From positions 124,078 to 188,077 of the forward strand of contig NHFN02000017.1 of assembly GCA_002170245.2 (NCBI GenBank): a stretch of 64,000 bases of DNA. Reading direction: 5' to 3'. The DNA comes from Gammaproteobacteria bacterium TMED112. GTDB lineage: Bacteria > Pseudomonadota > Gammaproteobacteria > Magnimaribacterales > TMED112. The notes below the pieces were generated by a model. It had not been told where the DNA came from and did not search any database. It saw only the letters and a list, made by a program, of their open reading frames with translations. Positions 12,104 to 22,201 of this stretch are shown in pieces (positions within the stretch are counted from its first letter, which is position 1; every line of letters starts with the position of its first letter). Both the position numbers and the translations under genes were made by a program.

Positions 12104-12520
12104 TTAACCAAAAATTTCTGTGCTTTCGAAGAAATATTCTATTTCCCTTTGCGCGCTTGTAGGTGAGTCAGAACCATGAACTGCATTTGCATCAATAGAC
12201 TCTGCGAAGTCTGCTCTGATAGTACCTGCTTCTGCATCTTTTGGATTAGTATTGCCCATTAATTCTCTATTAAGCATGATTGCATTTTCTCCAGCAAGAA
12301 CTTGCACCACAACTGGACCGGATGTCATAAATTCTACCAGTGCATTAAAAAAAGGCTTACCTTCATGTTCAGCATAGAATCCGTGCGCTTTTTCAACACT
12401 CAAATGGAGCATTTTTGAAGCTACAATTTTTAATCCTGCATCTTCAAATCTTTGTTCAATTCGACCTATAACGTTTTTTGCCACTGCATCTGGCTTAATG
12501 ATTGATAATGTCATTTCCAT
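12104..12520 (-). CDS. ndk: nucleoside diphosphate kinase
   Basis: 138 aa; LSIIKPDAV and NAVHGSDSP active-site motif. Confidence 0.97.
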   Translation of the reverse strand: MEMTLSIIKPDAVAKNVIGRIEQRFEDAGLKIVASKMLHLSVEKAHGFYAEHEGKPFFNALVEFMTSGPVVVQVLAGENAIMLNRELMGNTNPKDAEAGTIRADFAESIDANAVHGSDSPTSAQREIEYFFESTEIFG

Positions 12521-12521
12521 C

Positions 12522-12719
12522 TTAATCTATCTCCTTAATCCAATTTTGTTGAATAGATTCAAGAATTTTTTCGTTCACCTTATCTGGAATATCATCAAAA
12601 TCTTCGAGCTCTACAACTAACTTTCGTAAATCTACAAAATTTATCCACTGAGGATCAATATCCGGATGTTTTTCAGATAATTCAATCGCAATATCTAGAG
12701 TATCTACCCACTTAAGCAT
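12522..12719 (-). CDS. iscX: Fe-S assembly protein IscX
   Basis: 65 aa; [28 protein letters not shown], directly after fdx. Confidence 0.9.
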   Translation of the reverse strand: MLKWVDTLDIAIELSEKHPDIDPQWINFVDLRKLVVELEDFDDIPDKVNEKILESIQQNWIKEID

Positions 12720-12720
12720 G

Positions 12721-13041
12721 TTATGTTAACTCAGAAACTTGGTTAATAGTATATTTTGGTATCTCTATTACAGTGACATCATCTACTGGAAAAACCTGAC
12801 AACTTAACCTGGAATTTGATTCTAGCCCCCATGCCTTATCTAGCATGTCTTCTTCTTCATCTGAAGCAAAATCAAGGTTATCAAAACCTTCCTTAATAAT
12901 TACATGGCAAGTTGTGCAGGCACATGCTTTTTCACATGCATGCTCGAGATTTATTCCGTTCCTGAGGCATGCATCTAGAATAGTCTCATTTTTTTCGAGT
13001 TCTATTGTTAAACCTTCAGGACATATCACCTCATGTGGCAA
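12721..13041 (-). CDS. fdx: ISC-type 2Fe-2S ferredoxin
   Basis: 106 aa; HACEKACACTTCHV cluster motif and SRLSCQV. Confidence 0.94.
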   Translation of the reverse strand: MPHEVICPEGLTIELEKNETILDACLRNGINLEHACEKACACTTCHVIIKEGFDNLDFASDEEEDMLDKAWGLESNSRLSCQVFPVDDVTVIEIPKYTINQVSELT

Positions 13042-13046
13042 TATTT

Positions 13047-13442
13047 TTAATTTTTTTTTTGAGCAGTCTTTGTATCTGAACTAAATTTTTCGTCCCTAAC
13101 TGTGAAGCTCTCTCCACAGCCACATACAGCACTGGCATTTGGATTAATAAATTTAACGCCTTGATTTAATCCTTCTATTGTAAAATCAACTTGGCTACCT
13201 CTTATAATTTCTAATGAATCTGTAGGTATGTAAAACTCTATATCATCTACCATAATTTTATGGTCGGATTTATTGGCTCTACTTGTAAATTCAAAAAAAT
13301 AAGAATAGCCATTACAACCCATCTTTTTAACACCAAGTTTTACCTTATTCTCTTTACCTTGCATAGAGACCATATGCTTGAAATGCGCTAATGCTTTTGT
13401 AGTGAAATTTAAAGGTTCAGGCTTATGCTTTCTTGGATTCAT
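13047..13442 (-). CDS. iscA: A-type Fe-S assembly protein IscA
   Basis: 131 aa; MGCNGYSY and CGCGESF cysteine motifs. Confidence 0.92.
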   Translation of the reverse strand: MNPRKHKPEPLNFTTKALAHFKHMVSMQGKENKVKLGVKKMGCNGYSYFFEFTSRANKSDHKIMVDDIEFYIPTDSLEIIRGSQVDFTIEGLNQGVKFINPNASAVCGCGESFTVRDEKFSSDTKTAQKKN

Positions 13443-13818
13443 AATCCGCTATGGCTTTCTTTATACTATCTTCAGCTAGAACGCTACAGTGTATTTTGAT
13501 GGATGGGAGTTCAAGTAGTTCTGCTATTTCTCTGTCTTTAATATTTTTAGCTTCATCTAATGTTTTGCCAATGAGCATTTCAATCATTTGTTGACTTGAT
13601 GCAATCGCAGATCCACAACCATATGTTTTAAATTTGCAATCTGTTATGACGTCTTTGTCATTGACTTCAATTTGAAGTCTCATTACATCTCCACAAGCTG
13701 GCGCCCCAACCATGCCTGTTCCAACATTTTTAGCTTTTGCATCCATACGCCCGACATTATGGGCCTGTGGATTATTCAGTGTTTCTTCAAACTTTTGTAT
13801 TACCTTTCTCGAGTACAT
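13423..13818 (-). CDS. iscU: Fe-S cluster scaffold IscU
   Basis: 131 aa; GAPACGDVMRLQI, YGCGSAIASS, IHCSVLAEDSI; HscA-recognition site reads LPSIK. Confidence 0.96.
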   Translation of the reverse strand: MYSRKVIQKFEETLNNPQAHNVGRMDAKAKNVGTGMVGAPACGDVMRLQIEVNDKDVITDCKFKTYGCGSAIASSQQMIEMLIGKTLDEAKNIKDREIAELLELPSIKIHCSVLAEDSIKKAIADYESKKA

Positions 13819-13824
13819 AATCTA

Positions 13825-15042
13825 TTAGTGGGTCACCCATTCAACTTTTTCAAGATCTACACCATCTTTATACATATCCCAAAGAGGCGAAAGCTCTCTA
13901 AGTTGACGGACAACTCTCTTAGTTGTTTCCGCAACCATTTTAACTTCTTTTTCAGTCGTAAATCTACCAAATGAGAACCTAATTGAGCTGTGCGCTAATT
14001 CATCTGCTCGACCAAGTGCCCTTAAAACATAGGAGGGTTCAAGGCTTGCTGATGTGCAAGCAGAGCCAGATGAGACAGCAACATCTTTTAGTGCCATGAT
14101 CAAAGATTCACCTTCTATATAGGCAAAACTAATGTTAGTAATGTTAGGAATTTTATTTTCAAAGCTTCCATTTAGATAAATCTCTTCTATATCAGAGACT
14201 TCCTTCCAGAATAAATCTGCTAGCTGTGCGATATTATGATTGTCTTTTTCCATTTCATCTGCTGCAATACGAAATGCTTCACCCATTCCAACAATTTGGT
14301 GAGTTGGTAAAGTGCCAGATCTGAAACCTCTTTCGTGCCCTCCACCGTGAATAAGTGCCTCAAGCCTAATTCTTGGTTTTCTACTTACATAAAGGGCTCC
14401 AATTCCCTTTGGACCATAAGTTTTGTGGCCAGAAAATGACATTAAGTCAACATCGAGTTTTGATAAATCTATTGGCAACTTACCGGTGCTTTGCGCTGCA
14501 TCAACATGAAAAATAATATTATTTTCTCTTGTGAACTTACCTATCTCCTCGATATCGTTCACAGCTCCTAATTCATTATTGATATGCATGATTGATAGAA
14601 GTATTGTTGAGTCTTTTACATGTTTCTTAATATTATCTAGAGAAATAACCCCATTTTCATCTGGGTCTAAATAAGTAATCTCAAAACCCTCTCTTTCAAG
14701 CTGACGACATGGATCTAATACTGCTTTGTGTTCAATTTTTGAGGTAATAATATGTTTACCTCTGTCCTTATAGAATCTTGCTGCACCCTTAATTGCCAAG
14801 TTATCTGATTCAGTTGCACCAGAAGTCCAAACTATTTCACGAGAATCAGCTTTTACAAGATTTGCTACATGAAGCCTTGCTTTTTCAACTGCCTCATCAG
14901 CTTTCCATCCAAATTCATGTGATCTTGAAGCAGGGTTACCAAAATTACCGTCTAATAGAAGACACTCGTGCATTTTTTCTGCAACTCTTTTATCAACTGG
15001 CGTTGTAGACGCATAATCAAAATATACTAAATTACTTTTCAT
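13825..15042 (-). CDS. iscS: cysteine desulfurase IscS
   Basis: 405 aa; [46 protein letters not shown]. Confidence 0.97.
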   Translation of the reverse strand: MKSNLVYFDYASTTPVDKRVAEKMHECLLLDGNFGNPASRSHEFGWKADEAVEKARLHVANLVKADSREIVWTSGATESDNLAIKGAARFYKDRGKHIITSKIEHKAVLDPCRQLEREGFEITYLDPDENGVISLDNIKKHVKDSTILLSIMHINNELGAVNDIEEIGKFTRENNIIFHVDAAQSTGKLPIDLSKLDVDLMSFSGHKTYGPKGIGALYVSRKPRIRLEALIHGGGHERGFRSGTLPTHQIVGMGEAFRIAADEMEKDNHNIAQLADLFWKEVSDIEEIYLNGSFENKIPNITNISFAYIEGESLIMALKDVAVSSGSACTSASLEPSYVLRALGRADELAHSSIRFSFGRFTTEKEVKMVAETTKRVVRQLRELSPLWDMYKDGVDLEKVEWVTH

Positions 15043-15081
15043 GATTTAATTATAACTTTATGTGGGGCCTTAGACTAATAT

Positions 15082-15795
15082 TTAAATACTTATTCCAAGC
15101 TTATGAGCTACTATTTGATAAGATTCGACAACATCTCCTAGATCTTTTCTAAATCGGTCTTTATCAAGACTCTCGCCTGTTTCTTTATCCCAGATTCTAC
15201 ATCCATCAGGAGTAAATTCATCACCAAGGATTATTCTTCCATCTTTCCTACCAAATTCAACTTTATAATCCACAAGAATAAGCCCAACATCGGAAAATAT
15301 CTGACAAAGAAGTTTGTTAATAATTAATGTTTTTTCTTTCATAACTGCTATTTCATCCTCTGTGCCCCAACTAAAGGCAATTATGTGGTTATCATTTATC
15401 AAGGGGTCGCCAAGCTCATCATCTTTAAGAAAAAATTCGAAAAGAGGCTTCTCAAATTTTAACCCTTGCTCAACCCCCAATCTTCTGCAAATCGAACCAG
15501 TTGCAATATTTCTTACAACGCACTCTACAGGTAGCATATCAAGTTTATGAACTAAACTTTCATTGTCTGAAATAGTATCTACATAATGAGTATCAATCCC
15601 GTTTTCGTCTAAGAAATTCATAATATAAGCATTAAACTTATTATTGATTTCTCCTTTGCCCTTCAATGCTTCTTTCTTTTTTCCATCAAATGCTGACGTG
15701 TCATCTCGATAGACCATTAATAGCTCATTTTTGTTTTGTGTCTCATAAAGGGATTTTGCCTTCCCTTCAGATATTAAGCTCCCTTTTTCAATCAT
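15082..15795 (-). CDS. purC: phosphoribosylaminoimidazole-succinocarboxamide synthase
   Basis: 237 aa; EGKAKSLYET, YRDDTSAFDGKK, VRNIATGS. Confidence 0.96.
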   Translation of the reverse strand: MIEKGSLISEGKAKSLYETQNKNELLMVYRDDTSAFDGKKKEALKGKGEINNKFNAYIMNFLDENGIDTHYVDTISDNESLVHKLDMLPVECVVRNIATGSICRRLGVEQGLKFEKPLFEFFLKDDELGDPLINDNHIIAFSWGTEDEIAVMKEKTLIINKLLCQIFSDVGLILVDYKVEFGRKDGRIILGDEFTPDGCRIWDKETGESLDKDRFRKDLGDVVESYQIVAHKLGISI

Positions 15796-16760
15796 GATAA
15801 TGACTCATTAATTACATCCACCAATTCATCTACAGAAAATTCACTGTTAGATAGCTTCTTAAATTCTAGAATTGTATTTCCCTCAACCTCTGAAAAAACC
15901 AATTCATAGTCTGCTTCCCCTTCATTATCATTGCCTCTGCGAAATAGGCTATTAAAAAATCCATCTTCCTGAGCATCAAGTTTTATTTGAATGTATTTAA
16001 GATCTCGATTTCTGTCTATAACCTGTAAATCTGCTTTATCAACTGCTCTTGATAATGCAGACCAAGTTCTATCAAATGGTAGCCTAAATTCAATTCCAAT
16101 TTCTTTTTTAACGTACACAATCCTTGCTTTCTTATTTAAGTTTAAGCCTTGAGCGGCAATAGAGTTTCCTTCATAACCTGGGAGGTTTAGAGAGATATAA
16201 GCAGCTAAATCTTCAAAATATGCAAGCTCCACACTTGAATCTTTATCATCAAGTAAGTAAATTTCGGAGCTATTATTCTTTATGCCATGTTCAAGGGTAA
16301 GAAATAATTTTTGGTTCTTATGGGCGGTGATTTTACCTAGTGTAGGATTATCATTAGTAAGCTCAAACTCTTCATCAGCAAAAAAATCTTTTATTAGTGG
16401 CCAAGATTTTGATGGTAATGCCTCTACATAAATCCAATAAATTTCACCCAGCCTTCTGACTTCAACATTTTCAGAACCAATTGATGAGAATATTTTCTTT
16501 GGTCTTGGCATTTCACCTTCTTTTATGAAGCTAGGAGTCTTGGGAGGAATAGGAAACTCATCTAAAGTTTCCAATGACTCAAATTCACCATTTGTTTTAA
16601 GCGCCTCGCCCTCACTAGAGTATCTCTCATTTGGATTTTCTCTTTTTTCAAGCAAACAGCCGTCCTCAGGGCAATATTGTTTTCTGCTTTCAGGAATGGT
16701 GCAATTTTGTAACACCAGTGTAGATATTAAAACTATGCTAAATATTTTTAAATGCTTCAT
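15792..16760 (-). CDS. bamC: outer membrane assembly lipoprotein BamC (NlpB)-like
   Basis: 322 aa; lipobox LQNC; conserved dapA-bamC-purC position. Confidence 0.8.
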   Translation of the reverse strand: MKHLKIFSIVLISTLVLQNCTIPESRKQYCPEDGCLLEKRENPNERYSSEGEALKTNGEFESLETLDEFPIPPKTPSFIKEGEMPRPKKIFSSIGSENVEVRRLGEIYWIYVEALPSKSWPLIKDFFADEEFELTNDNPTLGKITAHKNQKLFLTLEHGIKNNSSEIYLLDDKDSSVELAYFEDLAAYISLNLPGYEGNSIAAQGLNLNKKARIVYVKKEIGIEFRLPFDRTWSALSRAVDKADLQVIDRNRDLKYIQIKLDAQEDGFFNSLFRRGNDNEGEADYELVFSEVEGNTILEFKKLSNSEFSVDELVDVINESLS

Positions 16761-17598
16761 ATATTTTGTCCCTATATACCTCGGAAAGTGGATGCAACGG
16801 TAATCTTAGATTATTCTCTAGTAGAGATAATTTTTCAAGTATGTATTTACATGGACTTGGACTGGCTTCAATGAATAAAAGTTTAAAAATTTCCTGATAA
16901 TTTTTAATAATCTTCTCGGCTTCACTGAAATTTTTATCGAAACAGAGGTTTGAAAGCTCTTTCATTTCGTTTGGCATTATATTTGCTGCAACTGAAATTA
17001 CTCCATCCCCTTTAAATCTCATAAATTCAACATAACTGGGATCATCACCAGAATATAATTTAAAATCAGATCTTTTATCCTTAATTTTACTTAATGCTAA
17101 AAATCGCTCTTTAGTATTTACTGCTTCTTTTATGCCCGTAATTTTTCTTATATCTAATAATTTTTCAATAGTTGAGGGCAGCAAATCAACACCAGTTCTA
17201 CCTGGGACATTATATAGAATTATTTCAGCACCTACTTTTGAGAGTTCTTTGTAATGAAGTTCTAATCCAATTTGAGATGGCTTGTTATAGTAAGGCGTTA
17301 CTGCCAAACATTCTCTGATATCATTTTCTAATGCACACTCGACTAATTCTATGGCATCTGTTGTTGAAGAGCTGCCTACTCCTGCCATCAAAGGAATATC
17401 TGTATTTGAGTTTGCAAATTCGAAAATTTCTGCCTTTTCATTTTTATTTAAAGTTGCTGATTCACCAGTTGTTCCAACAAGAACAATTCCATCGGTACCT
17501 GCATTAGAATGAAAACCTAATAAATTTTTGAATGATGTGAAATCAATATCCCCATTTTTTAACATAGGGGTTACAATTGCTACAATACTTCCTTTCAA
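16738..17598 (-). CDS. dapA: 4-hydroxy-tetrahydrodipicolinate synthase (TTG start)
   Basis: 286 aa; GSIVAIVTPM, GTTGESATL, YNVPGRTG. Confidence 0.96.
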   Translation of the reverse strand: MKGSIVAIVTPMLKNGDIDFTSFKNLLGFHSNAGTDGIVLVGTTGESATLNKNEKAEIFEFANSNTDIPLMAGVGSSSTTDAIELVECALENDIRECLAVTPYYNKPSQIGLELHYKELSKVGAEIILYNVPGRTGVDLLPSTIEKLLDIRKITGIKEAVNTKERFLALSKIKDKRSDFKLYSGDDPSYVEFMRFKGDGVISVAANIMPNEMKELSNLCFDKNFSEAEKIIKNYQEIFKLLFIEASPSPCKYILEKLSLLENNLRLPLHPLSEVYRDKIYEAFKNI

Positions 17599-17622
17599 TT
17601 TTTTTTTTCTTATAATTTAAAC

Positions 17623-18081
17623 ATGAATGATAAATCAAAAGCCCCAAATTTTTTAGGCCTGATTGATGAAAACAATCATATTGGTCTCAGTGATTATAAA
17701 GGTAGTTTCTTAATAATTTATTTTTATCCTAAAGATAAAACATCTGGATGCACTCTTGAAAGCCAAGACTTTAGGGATTACAAAGAAAAGCTTGCAAAGA
17801 AAAATTGTAAAATTATTGGAGTTTCAAGAGACTCAATCAAGTCCCATTTAAGCTTTATTGAAAAGGAGTCACTAAATTTTCCATTAATATCTGATCCCGA
17901 TGAAAAAATGTGTAATGCATATGGAGTAATGAAAGAAAAATCTATGTATGGCAGGAAATATATGGGGATTGATAGAAGTACATTTATTATTGATCCAGAT
18001 GGAAACGTAATAAAAGAGTGGCGTGGTGTAAAAGTATCTGGACATGTCGAGGAAGTTTACAACTTTATATGTACGCTTTAG
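17623..18081 (+). CDS. bcp: thioredoxin-dependent peroxiredoxin (Bcp/PrxQ)
   Basis: 152 aa; YFYPKDKTSGCTLESQDFRD. Confidence 0.94.
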   Translation: MNDKSKAPNFLGLIDENNHIGLSDYKGSFLIIYFYPKDKTSGCTLESQDFRDYKEKLAKKNCKIIGVSRDSIKSHLSFIEKESLNFPLISDPDEKMCNAYGVMKEKSMYGRKYMGIDRSTFIIDPDGNVIKEWRGVKVSGHVEEVYNFICTL

Positions 18082-19100
18082 GAATCAACATATTTCCAAT
18101 TATCCATAAGTGATTTTATAAAACTTGCAATTGGCACCGCAAAAAAGACACCCCATATTCCAAAAATAGCTCCAAAAAGAAATACGGAGAGCAAAACAAC
18201 CACTGCCGGTAATTTCACAACACCTGACATTAAGAATGGTAAGAAAATGTTGCCGTCAATATTCTGTAAAAGTGCGTAAAATAGCAATATCACAATTACA
18301 TAAGGATCTAGACCAAATTGGGCGAGACTCACTATAAGTACTGGGAATGTCATAAATACTGGACCAAAAAACGGTATAAGTTGGCTTAATCCAAAGGAAA
18401 CCCCCAATAGAACTGGGCTGTTTAACCCTAATGCCCAAAACATAAAACTACCCGTGACTGCGACAATAAAAACTTCAATGAACTTTGCTTTGAAATAGTT
18501 TTGAAAATTTGTATTTGTTTCTGTCCAAACTCTAGCCAAGAATTTTCTTTTCTTTGGCACTAGTTTTGAAAAACCAGAAGAAAGCGTGTTTGTATCCCAT
18601 AACCAAAAGAATAAAAAAATTGGTACTAAAATAATGCTTAAAAATAGATTTGCCGTATCTTGCAGGCGGGAAATGCCAAATGAAACTGCATCACTGGCAA
18701 AGCCAGAAATTTCAGTTAAGAAACTTTGAGCTCCTTCAATAGATTCATTTGGAGCATTTACCTCTCCCAATAAGTCTGTTAATGGCTCCACTATTACTGC
18801 TAAACTTGGTAACTCGGTTAGATACCTATTTGCCTCATTTATAAATAAAGGTATAAAAATAAGAAAGAATAACGTTGCTAGTAAAACAGCAGTAAAAAAA
18901 GTAATGAAAACACTAAGTCTTTCTGGGATACCTATTTTTGTAAAATAAACTTGCATAGGTCTAAATAATAAAGCTAAGACAATACTTGTAAGTATTGGAG
19001 TCGAAAGGTTTCCAACAACCCATAATGAAAAGAAGCCAAATAACAGAACCATGACCATAAACATGAATTGTTGGTTCTTTATTAAGTTATTTAATTTCAT
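18078..19100 (-). CDS. AI-2E/PerM family permease
   Basis: 340 aa, multiple TM segments, LGVSFGLSQLIPFFGPVF typical of the family. Confidence 0.88.
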   Translation of the reverse strand: MKLNNLIKNQQFMFMVMVLLFGFFSLWVVGNLSTPILTSIVLALLFRPMQVYFTKIGIPERLSVFITFFTAVLLATLFFLIFIPLFINEANRYLTELPSLAVIVEPLTDLLGEVNAPNESIEGAQSFLTEISGFASDAVSFGISRLQDTANLFLSIILVPIFLFFWLWDTNTLSSGFSKLVPKKRKFLARVWTETNTNFQNYFKAKFIEVFIVAVTGSFMFWALGLNSPVLLGVSFGLSQLIPFFGPVFMTFPVLIVSLAQFGLDPYVIVILLFYALLQNIDGNIFLPFLMSGVVKLPAVVVLLSVFLFGAIFGIWGVFFAVPIASFIKSLMDNWKYVDS

Positions 19101-19153
19101 TTTTTATTGAATCTTCCTATAAAATACTTATCAAATAATTATAGTTAAAACTA

Positions 19154-20572
19154 ATGATTAAAAAAACCATCCTAACTTCTTTACTAATATTAACAAGCAT
19201 TGTCGCGCACGCACAGGAAAGCAGTATTGAATTACCTTTGATAGGTGACAGATTAAGTGGAGCAGTTTCAGAAACAGAAGAAGAAGCATTAGGAAGACAA
19301 TTTTTGAGAGACTTAAAAAGAGAGTCAGCAATTCTATATGATCCTATCGTTCAAGAATGGACTGAATTATTTATTTATAAAATTGGTGAAAAAAGCAAAG
19401 TAAATAAAAAAGCATTTGAGTTATTAGTGATTGAAGATAACTCTCTAAATGCTTTTGCTGCCCCGGGTGGAATCATAGGTGTAAATGCAGGCCTTTTTAA
19501 ATATTCAGATAACGAAGCTCAATTTGCATCAGTTATTGCACACGAATTAGCACACTTAAGCGAAAGACATTTTGCTAGGCAAATACTTGAAGGAAGTGAC
19601 AGAAGTAATCAAAGTCTCGCAACTGTCTTGGCTTCAATAGTTGTAGCAGTAGCAACTAATAGCCCTGCTGCAGTAATTGGGGGCCAAGGAATACTTGCAG
19701 CACAACGATTAAGGTTCTCAAGACTTTACGAAACTGAAGCAGATCGTGAAGGTTATTTAACATTACAAAAATCAGGTTATGACACTGTTCAGATGTCAGA
19801 AATGTTCAAGAATATGCAAGAAGTAAGAAGATTATCTGGGGATAATATTCCAGAGTTCCTACTCACCCACCCCATTACAACTAGAAGAATTACTGAGTCA
19901 AGGGAGAGAGCTCGTGAGTACCCAAGTTCTGGCACAGTCGATAGCTTTAACTTCCAGTTAATTAAAAAAAGGGTTGAATTCTTGATGACAGATAATCTTT
20001 CAATTAGATCTATCGAAAAAGACATAGGTAAAAATGATGAAGATATTTATTTAAGAGCTTTGATTGAAAAGAAAAAATTAAACTTCACAAGATCACTTGA
20101 ATTATTAAATAGCCTTGAAGAAAAACATCCAGATAATTTAATTATCAAAACCAGTATTGCAGAAGTTTATACAGAATCAGGGAATATAAGAAAAAGTAAA
20201 GATTATACCAATAGACTTTTAGCAGTATCACTTGGAAACTACCCTTTAAGCTATAACCTAGCAAATGCACATATATTAGCAGAAGATTATGTTGCGGCTG
20301 AACAAGTTTTAGAAGATATAAAATTCTATAGACCAGTTGATATAAATTTATTAAAAGACCTAAGTCAGGTCCAAAAAAATAGCAATAACATGTTAGGTTA
20401 TCATCTAACCAATAGTGAATTTCTTTTTTATTCTGGAAGATATGAAGATGCCTTAAGAGATCTACAAGAAGCTCGAAGAATTGCTAGAAATAATTTTAAA
20501 ATTCGTGAAATTATTACTGAGAGGATTTTAATTCTCCAATCATATGTACAACCTTCGAGAAGAAGATCTTAA
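19154..20572 (+). CDS. bepA: periplasmic M48 metalloprotease with TPR domain (BepA/YfgC-like)
   Basis: 472 aa; signal peptide, HELAHLSERHF zinc motif, TPR C-terminus. Confidence 0.88.
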   Translation: MIKKTILTSLLILTSIVAHAQESSIELPLIGDRLSGAVSETEEEALGRQFLRDLKRESAILYDPIVQEWTELFIYKIGEKSKVNKKAFELLVIEDNSLNAFAAPGGIIGVNAGLFKYSDNEAQFASVIAHELAHLSERHFARQILEGSDRSNQSLATVLASIVVAVATNSPAAVIGGQGILAAQRLRFSRLYETEADREGYLTLQKSGYDTVQMSEMFKNMQEVRRLSGDNIPEFLLTHPITTRRITESRERAREYPSSGTVDSFNFQLIKKRVEFLMTDNLSIRSIEKDIGKNDEDIYLRALIEKKKLNFTRSLELLNSLEEKHPDNLIIKTSIAEVYTESGNIRKSKDYTNRLLAVSLGNYPLSYNLANAHILAEDYVAAEQVLEDIKFYRPVDINLLKDLSQVQKNSNNMLGYHLTNSEFLFYSGRYEDALRDLQEARRIARNNFKIREIITERILILQSYVQPSRRRS

Positions 20573-21477
20573 ATATTTGATAAATAAAAATCTAAAACGC
20601 TTTTAAAGACTCTCTGTCTTTTCTTTTCTTGAAATGGCTCATGCCTCATACCTCTGTATATTTTTAATTCTGATTTGAAACCTGATTGAATTAATAAATT
20701 ATGTATGTTTTCTGCCTGTGCGCCATCATTATTAACTTTATCTTGGTCTCCAGTGATATGAAGAAATGGAATTTTTTCATCAAAATCACTAAAAGTCGTT
20801 TTGCTCCATAAATCATAGAAACCATTTGCTAGATCTTGCCATAGTTGCGTTGTGTTGGGATATCCACATAATTCATCTGCAACATATTCATCCACTTTTA
20901 GCCTATCGCTTGATAAATAATCGTGGGATGTTCTGATAGGTTCAAAAAATGAATTATGTTTTTTTGTGGTTAGCTTTTCCATTTGGTCACTTATTCCCAT
21001 TTTTCCTTTGATAAAATATTCAGGTAGTAGAATCAATTTATTTAAAGACAACATAAGCCTGCTCACGCTAAATGCAGCACTCATTACTACTCCATCAAAA
21101 AATATATTTCTTTTAAGCAAAGATAAAAGAAGACATGTGCCCAAACTATGACTTAGTACAAAATGTCTAATGGTAGGGTTTTCCTTTCTAATAATTGAAT
21201 TTAATTCGTTAAGTTGGTCAACTACTGCATCGTAACCACCTTCATCTTTAAAGAATCCTTTAGGATAACCATCAGCCACATTAAGACCATGGCCGAGGTG
21301 ATCGTTGCAATAAACTATAAATCCATGTTTATTCAAAAATTTTGCTGTTTCGTCATAACGAGCATGATATTCAACAAGGCCGTGTAAAATCTGGACAGTC
21401 GCTATAGGGTTTTTAACTTTATTCCAGATAACACCTCTTAGCTTTCCGTGTTTACTGGGATAAGAAAATTCTTTCAT
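20569..21477 (-). CDS. alpha/beta hydrolase, lysophospholipase/monoacylglycerol lipase-like
   Basis: 302 aa; ILHGLVEYHARYDE, SHSLGTCL nucleophile elbow. Confidence 0.85.
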   Translation of the reverse strand: MKEFSYPSKHGKLRGVIWNKVKNPIATVQILHGLVEYHARYDETAKFLNKHGFIVYCNDHLGHGLNVADGYPKGFFKDEGGYDAVVDQLNELNSIIRKENPTIRHFVLSHSLGTCLLLSLLKRNIFFDGVVMSAAFSVSRLMLSLNKLILLPEYFIKGKMGISDQMEKLTTKKHNSFFEPIRTSHDYLSSDRLKVDEYVADELCGYPNTTQLWQDLANGFYDLWSKTTFSDFDEKIPFLHITGDQDKVNNDGAQAENIHNLLIQSGFKSELKIYRGMRHEPFQEKKRQRVFKSVLDFYLSNI

Positions 21478-22142
21478 TACTCAAGAATTTTAGCGTAGCT
21501 TTCAAATTCTTCTCGTTCTGTTCTAAAACTATTTACAGGATGTTCAGTATCTTCATAGCCTAATGCAATGCCACACCAAAGTGTCTCTTCATCACCATAA
21601 CCAACATGGTTTTTTATCAAATTAGGAAATCCTGCCCAAGCTTCTTGCAGACATGTTGCAAGACCTGCATCAACTGAAGCTAAACATATATTTTGAATAA
21701 GATGTCCTACATGGCCCCAACCATTTGGCCCAACTGATTTATGAACAGTTACAAAGATACCAACTGGGGCTCCAAAAAACTCATAATTCTTTCTAGCTTG
21801 AACGATTCTTTTATCAGCATCCTCTCTTCCAATACCCACAGCTCCGTACAATGCAAATCCTGAAGCTCTTTGTCTTGCTTTATACCAATCAGGTCTTTCA
21901 ATTGGATACACTTGATATTGTTCTTTTTCCAATTCTCCTTTATCAAACCTTTCACAAGCATCACTTACCAACCTATCTCTTGCGTCTCCCATTACGACGT
22001 ATACCTTCCATGGCTGTGAATTTACTCCTGAGGGAGCTCTTTTTGATACTTCAAGAATTTCTTTAACTAATTCTTTATCTACCTTTTTATTGAGGTAGCT
22101 TCTTACAGAATATCTTTTTGCAATTGCGTCTTTAAGTTCCAT
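21477..22142 (-). CDS. nitroreductase family protein
   Basis: 221 aa; RYSVRSY, APSGVNSQPWKVYVV. Confidence 0.92.
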   Translation of the reverse strand: MELKDAIAKRYSVRSYLNKKVDKELVKEILEVSKRAPSGVNSQPWKVYVVMGDARDRLVSDACERFDKGELEKEQYQVYPIERPDWYKARQRASGFALYGAVGIGREDADKRIVQARKNYEFFGAPVGIFVTVHKSVGPNGWGHVGHLIQNICLASVDAGLATCLQEAWAGFPNLIKNHVGYGDEETLWCGIALGYEDTEHPVNSFRTEREEFESYAKILE

Positions 22143-22201
22143 AGATTCTTATATTAGAAATTAAATTATATACTCTTTCACCATAAAACAAGATTCTTCT
22201 T

